NCBI GenBank assembly: GCA_017860555.1
Contig: JAGDMJ010000071.1
Coordinates: forward strand, 1 to 10,735
Direction of reading: 5' to 3'
From: Bacteroidota bacterium
GTDB lineage: Bacteria; Bacteroidota; Ignavibacteria; UBA10030; UBA6906
DNA: 10,735 nt
Of the stretch, positions 7,956 through 10,735 are shown in pieces (within the stretch, counting starts at the first letter, position 1; each line of letters begins with the position of its first letter). Under the pieces are notes generated by a model. The model was not told the origin of the DNA, did not search any database, and saw only the letters and a list, made by a program, of their open reading frames with translations. The position numbers were made by a program, and so were the translations under genes.

Positions 7956-8019
7956 GGGGAGGCCCGGGTGCTCTCCGAGATGGGGAGTGTGGGATATCCG
8001 AGGCACTTCTGGGCCTCCC
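7956..8019 (+). other. Nested inverted repeats between the DUF3276 and thioredoxin genes
   Basis: GGGAGGCCC at 7957-7965 is the exact reverse complement of GGGCCTCCC at 8011-8019. Inside the 45-base loop, GTGC (7968-7971) can pair with GCAC (8003-8006), CTCTCC (7971-7976) can pair with GGGGAG (7982-7987) allowing one G-T, and GGATATCC (7992-7999) is self-complementary. No T-run follows, so it is not a standard Rho-independent terminator. It could be a structured 3' UTR, a processing site, or chance in GC-rich sequence. Confidence 0.3.
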
Positions 8020-8134
8020 GGCGTAATCCGTGGTGTTTCAGGACTGTTTTCTTGACCCTTTTGCTCGGACTCCGCATCAAATACAGTGAAACAATGAGCC
8101 GGAGAAAAACCGTATAACGAGCCAAAGGGACACC

Positions 8135-8506
8135 ATGGAACATCTGACGAAACAAGCCTTCCTGGAGAAGGTATTTGACTATGAGAACAACCGCGAGTGG
8201 AAATTCGCCGGAGAGCTCCCCGCGATAATTGACTTCTACGCGGACTGGTGCGGCCCATGCAAAATGGTTTCGCCGATTCTGGAGGGGCTGAGCAAGGAGT
8301 ACGACGGCAAAGTCAATTTCTACAAGATCGATACCGAGGCCGAGCAGGAGCTTGCCGCGGTATTTGGCATCCGGAGCATTCCCTCAATCCTCTTTGTCCC
8401 AAAAGAGGGGAAGCCCCAGATGTCACTGGGGGCACTCCCGCGTGAGTCTTTCGTTCAAGCGATCGCTTCGGTGCTTAAAGTGAGCGAACCAGTGTCTGTC
8501 GCGTAA
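8135..8506 (+). CDS. trxA: Thioredoxin
   Basis: A 123-residue single-domain thioredoxin, slightly longer than E. coli TrxA because of an N-terminal stretch (FLEKVFDYENNREWKFAGELP) of the kind seen in Bacteroidota-group thioredoxins. The active site is W38-C39-G40-P41-C42-K43, preceded by IIDFYAD. The cis-proline is P83 in RSIPS, and the usual fold markers (VNFYKIDTEAEQELAAVFGI) are present. There is no signal peptide, so it is a cytosolic disulfide reductase working with thioredoxin reductase, which is not in the window. ATG 8135 is supported by AAAGGGA at 8124-8130, 4 bases upstream. The gene ends just before a strong terminator, so its transcript is separated from rmuC. A TTGACC at 8052-8057 could be a -35 box, but no convincing -10 was found. 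Confidence 0.95.
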   Translation: MEHLTKQAFLEKVFDYENNREWKFAGELPAIIDFYADWCGPCKMVSPILEGLSKEYDGKVNFYKIDTEAEQELAAVFGIRSIPSILFVPKEGKPQMSLGALPRESFVQAIASVLKVSEPVSVA

Positions 8507-8523
8507 CAACGCTTTGTGTTCCC

Positions 8524-8566
8524 ACAAGCCGGTTTCCCGGAAAAAGGAAACCGGCTTGTTTTTTTT
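8524..8566 (+). terminator. Rho-independent terminator after thioredoxin
   Basis: A perfect 14-base-pair stem is formed by 8524-8537 (ACAAGCCGGTTTCC) and 8546-8559, with an 8-base loop (CGGAAAAA). It is followed directly by a run of eight T at 8559-8566. It begins 17 bases after the thioredoxin stop codon. Confidence 0.93.
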
Positions 8567-8681
8567 CTGCGGCAGACCAGACCTATCGCCTGCTCCCCGA
8601 TGTTTCAATGTCATGTCTATCAAGGGGTCACTGGCCTTCGTGGACGTGGCCGTCCGGCGTACTCCTGCCGTATCGCTTCAA

Positions 8682-8710
8682 TTGACTTCTCCAAACCTTT
8701 GCGCTATCTT
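8682..8710 (+). promoter_or_regulatory. Sigma-70-type promoter for rmuC
   Basis: TTGACT (8682-8687) and TATCTT (8705-8710) are separated by exactly 17 bases. The start would be near 8717, about 23 bases before the rmuC ATG. The rest of the 8567-8739 gap, between the thioredoxin terminator and rmuC, shows no other gene or clear signal. A near copy of this promoter lies at 10023-10051. Confidence 0.7.
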
Positions 8711-8739
8711 AATCGCGTGTGTCATATCTCTAGAGACCC

Positions 8740-10026
8740 ATGGACATTCCTTCGTTTGCCGCGGGTGCGGTTCTTGGCGCCCTGGTGCTCTGGCTTTTCC
8801 TCCGGCGCGGCCTGGTTGCAAGGACCAGGATCCAGGAGCGAAACCTGCTCCTGGATCAGCAACTACAGCAAACGAAGGCAGAACTCTCCGGCACCCGGCA
8901 GGCCACCGTCGACCTGACCGCTTCGCTCGCTGCGTCGCGGTCGGATGTGGCCCATCTTCAGAATCAACTCCAGACCGAGCGGAAACAAATCCAGGAAATG
9001 CAACAGACCCTCACTGACCAGTTCAAGGGCATCGCGGATAGCCTGCTGCTTGAAAGCGCGCGCCAGCTCCAGGACCAGCACAGAGAACGGCTCGGGGACA
9101 TCCTCAGCCCCTTCAAAGAGACTATCGAAAAATTCGAAAAAAGGATTGACGACAATCAGCGGGAGAACATCCGGGAGAACCAGACGCTGAAGGACCAGCT
9201 TCTCTCTTTACAGAAGCTCAATCAAACCATCGGTGAGGAAGCCCGCAACCTGACCTCGGCGCTGAAAGGACAGTCGAAAACCCAGGGTGGATGGGGTGAA
9301 GTGATCCTCGAGCGGATCCTGGAAAAATCCGGCCTGAGCCGGGGAAGGGAATTTACGGTACAGTCCAGTCACCTTTCGGAAGACGGACGTCGGCTCCAGC
9401 CAGATGTGGTGATCCATCTTCCGGAAAACAAGCACCTTGTCATCGATTCCAAGGTCTCCCTCACGGCTTTCGAGCGCTATTGTTCGTGTGACGAGGCGAA
9501 CGGAAGGGAATCAGAACTGCAGGAGCACGTGGCGTCCGTCCGGCGCCATGTAAAGGAGCTTGCGGCAAAGAACTACCAGCGCCTCTATGAAGTGCCCTCG
9601 CTCGACTTTGTCTTGATGTTCATCCCGGTCGAACCGGCCTTTAACGAGGCGGTGAATGCCGATCCTGACCTCTACACCGACGCGTTCGAGCAGAACATCA
9701 TTATCGTGAGCACTTCCACGCTGCTTGCAACGCTCCGGACCATCGCCAGCATCTGGCGGCAGGAGAACCAGAACAGGAACGCGATGGAGATCGCCCGGCT
9801 CGGCGGTGAGATGTATGACAAATTCGTCGGATTCCTTACTGACCTGCTTGAGCTCGGCCGCAAGATCCGATCGGCGCAGGACTCTTTTGACGACGCGATC
9901 TCCAAGCTCAGCAAGGGACGAGGGAACTTGCTGCGCAGGGCCGAAGAGATGAAGAAGCTCGGTGCCAAAGCCGCCAAGGCTATCGAGCCTTCCTTGCTGG
10001 ACGGGGCAGACGCCGATCTGCCTTGA
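8740..10026 (+). CDS. rmuC: DNA recombination protein RmuC homologue
   Basis: A 428-residue RmuC-family protein, near the family's usual length. An N-terminal membrane helix (about residues 5-22, AAGAVLGALVLWLFL) is followed by a glutamine- and charge-rich coiled coil (about 27-165) and the conserved RmuC domain (about 160-400). Visible family motifs are GGWGE (183-187), P221-D222 followed by D236-S-K238 (a PD-(D/E)xK-like nuclease signature), SLDFVLMFIPVE and the NQNRNAMEIARLGGEMYDKF stretch. RmuC was found in E. coli as a factor limiting inversion of short inverted repeats, and is thought to be a membrane-anchored nuclease-like protein; its exact activity remains unclear. ATG 8740 is the first start after an in-frame stop at 8731-8733. 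The ribosome site is weak (AGAGA just upstream). It is probably transcribed alone from the promoter at 8682-8710. Its TGA stop (10024-10026) lies within the -35 box of a second promoter. Confidence 0.93.
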   Translation: MDIPSFAAGAVLGALVLWLFLRRGLVARTRIQERNLLLDQQLQQTKAELSGTRQATVDLTASLAASRSDVAHLQNQLQTERKQIQEMQQTLTDQFKGIADSLLLESARQLQDQHRERLGDILSPFKETIEKFEKRIDDNQRENIRENQTLKDQLLSLQKLNQTIGEEARNLTSALKGQSKTQGGWGEVILERILEKSGLSRGREFTVQSSHLSEDGRRLQPDVVIHLPENKHLVIDSKVSLTAFERYCSCDEANGRESELQEHVASVRRHVKELAAKNYQRLYEVPSLDFVLMFIPVEPAFNEAVNADPDLYTDAFEQNIIIVSTSTLLATLRTIASIWRQENQNRNAMEIARLGGEMYDKFVGFLTDLLELGRKIRSAQDSFDDAISKLSKGRGNLLRRAEEMKKLGAKAAKAIEPSLLDGADADLP

Positions 10027-10051
10027 CCGTTCCATTGCTTTTTGCTATCTT
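10023..10051 (+). promoter_or_regulatory. Sigma-70-type promoter overlapping the rmuC stop codon
   Basis: TTGACC (10023-10028) and TATCTT (10046-10051) are separated by exactly 17 bases, the same design as the rmuC promoter. The nine bases GCTATCTTA (10044-10052) are identical to 8703-8711. It points rightwards into a stretch with no convincing intact gene. Confidence 0.6.
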
Positions 10052-10145
10052 AGCAGCGGCTCTCGCGTTGATCATGAACCTGAGCGGCGCGGCGACCATT
10101 CGATTCGGGGCACGTCAGATCCTTCATCGGGACAGGCAGGCTTCC

Positions 10146-10391
10146 ATGACAGGGACAACTTCGCGCAGAAAGCGCTGTGGCATGTGATCGCAGCGCTTCT
10201 GTTGTTTCTGCTGTCATGCGGCAGCCTATGGGGGGTGAGGGATGGCACACGTCACTCGTCGTCGACGACGACGTGCAGTGACTCCGTCCGGGCCACTACG
10301 AGTAGATCGGCGTATCGACTGCCTCATCGGCAGCGCGGGGCCGGGGTTCTTTCTGCCCTGCGATGCTCCTGGCGGCCTCCAGGTGGCCGAT
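10146..10391 (+). pseudogene. Possible frame-broken small lipoprotein gene
   Basis: ATG 10146 follows AGGCAGG (10134-10140) and encodes MTGTTSRRKRCGM before TGA 10185-10187. At the same point another frame reads VIAALLLFLLSC and on to GSLWG. Joined by a one-base shift near 10180-10187, the two would form a basic n-region, a hydrophobic core and a lipobox-like LLSC, the plan of a lipoprotein signal peptide. The second frame remains open to about 10390, running antisense into the 3' end of the response-regulator gene, and its later residues look random. The promoter at 10023-10051 reads into it. It may be a decayed gene, a base error, or chance. Nothing else in the 10027-10295 stretch looks like a gene. 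Confidence 0.25.
10256..10271. repeat. 16-base perfect palindrome
   Basis: TCGTCGTCGACGACGA reads the same on both strands. It lies 24 bases beyond the response-regulator stop codon. Flanking CACGTC (10248-10253) and GACGTG (10270-10275) are also complementary. There is no T-run on either side, so a terminator is unlikely; an operator or chance are the alternatives. Its first 13 bases recur at 10705-10717 inside the response-regulator start, where they encode the VDDD acidic motif. Confidence 0.4.
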
Positions 10392-10730
10392 GAGATAGAG
10401 GAGATCGGACAGCTGCGCGGCTTTGTCGAACTTGAAATCCAGAGTTGGATCGCTGAGGGGGAGCAGGTCCCGGAGTTCCTGATAGGCAGAATTCCAGACG
10501 AACGGGATCCTCTTTGTGCGCCGGTCCTCGCGGATGGAGGTGTGCAGGTGCACACCGTTCATCTTGGGCATGCTGACATCGGAGACAATCAGGTCTACCT
10601 GGTCGCGTTTCAGGATCGCCGAGGCTGCCTCGCCGTCCGGCGCCTTGAGAACGGAATGTGAATAGAGAGTGAGAATCTCTCCGAGCAAGTTCAGGTACAC
10701 CGGATCGTCGTCGACGAGCAGAATCTTCAT
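10296..10730 (-). CDS. Stand-alone response-regulator receiver protein
   Basis: A 144-residue CheY-like receiver domain with a short tail and no output domain. MKILLVDDDP gives the acidic pair D7/D8, and D51 in IVSDVSMPKMNG is the phosphoacceptor. S81 in WNSAY takes the switch Thr/Ser position, and K100 in DFKFDKA is the conserved lysine. The usual Lys-Pro is Lys-Phe here, a departure from the common motif. Residues after about 118 (HLEAARSIAGQKEPRPRAADEAV) form a charged tail without a recognisable DNA-binding domain. It probably acts by protein contact after phosphorylation by a histidine kinase, whose gene may lie beyond the right edge. The start ATG is at 10728-10730, 5 bases from the edge, so the upstream context and ribosome site cannot be judged; a longer upstream start is unlikely because MKILLVDDD is the typical receiver beginning. 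Confidence 0.88.
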   Translation of the reverse strand: MKILLVDDDPVYLNLLGEILTLYSHSVLKAPDGEAASAILKRDQVDLIVSDVSMPKMNGVHLHTSIREDRRTKRIPFVWNSAYQELRDLLPLSDPTLDFKFDKAAQLSDLLYLIGHLEAARSIAGQKEPRPRAADEAVDTPIYS

Positions 10731-10735
10731 GACCG

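Noticed and set aside
8052..8087. TTGACC before thioredoxin as a full promoter
   Set aside because: At 17 bases the -10 position reads CATCAA (3 of 6 matches). TACAGT would need a 24-base spacer. Too weak to list.
7668..8258. Minus-strand open frame (196 residues) across the DUF3276 gene and the thioredoxin start
   Set aside because: It has no motif and runs antisense to two well-supported genes and their ribosome sites.
10242..10661. Plus-strand open frame (139 residues) opposite the response regulator
   Set aside because: It begins in a (CGT/CGA) palindrome giving an arginine run and is antisense to a clear receiver domain.
1..10735. Mobile elements, CRISPR arrays, tRNA and rRNA genes, defence or biosynthetic clusters
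   Set aside because: No repeat-spacer pattern, transposase motif, cloverleaf or terminal inverted repeats were seen by eye, and the genes present are housekeeping or catabolic in type.

Overview
The window is ordinary bacterial chromosome, densely coding and GC-rich by eye. I see no rRNA, tRNA, CRISPR array, transposase or phage gene. The best lineage clues are a small PUR/DUF3276 nucleic-acid-binding protein and a thioredoxin whose N-terminal extension resembles Bacteroidota and Ignavibacteriota thioredoxins. Together they point to the Bacteroidota/Chlorobi/Ignavibacteriota group. This is an inference from protein style, not from a search. Two promoters here look like ordinary sigma-70 promoters (TTGAC, 17-base spacer, TATCTT) rather than the TAnnTTTG element of classical Bacteroidetes, which would suit a member outside class Bacteroidia.

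Layout. Positions 1-4291 (+) hold a compact operon-like run. It starts with the tail of an unidentified protein (possibly an M28-type peptidase), followed 14 bases later by a 954-residue flavin/iron-sulfur D-2-hydroxyacid (probably D-lactate) dehydrogenase. An LarA-type nickel-pincer racemase overlaps the dehydrogenase end by 11 bases. Read together, LarA would interconvert L- and D-hydroxyacid, and the dehydrogenase would oxidise the D form to the 2-oxoacid and pass electrons through Fe-S clusters to the respiratory chain. The LarB/LarC/LarE cofactor genes are not in the window.

Positions 4299-7565 (-) encode a large exported protein, a TolB-like beta-propeller fused to an amidohydrolase. 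It converges on larA with only 7 bases between the stop codons. Its promoter region (about 7566-7706) is shared divergently with the DUF3276 gene (7707-7943, +). A thioredoxin gene (8135-8506, +) follows and ends in a textbook Rho-independent terminator. Next come a clear promoter and rmuC (8740-10026, +).

A second, nearly identical promoter overlaps the rmuC stop codon and reads into a 269-base stretch with no convincing intact gene. That stretch holds what may be a frame-broken lipoprotein signal peptide and a 16-base perfect palindrome. A stand-alone response-regulator receiver protein (10296-10730, -) closes the window, its start codon 5 bases from the edge.

I did not find a clearly new system. 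The items most worth a second look are the LarA/dehydrogenase pair, the duplicated promoter with its orphan downstream stretch, and the propeller-amidohydrolase with its altered metal-site motif.
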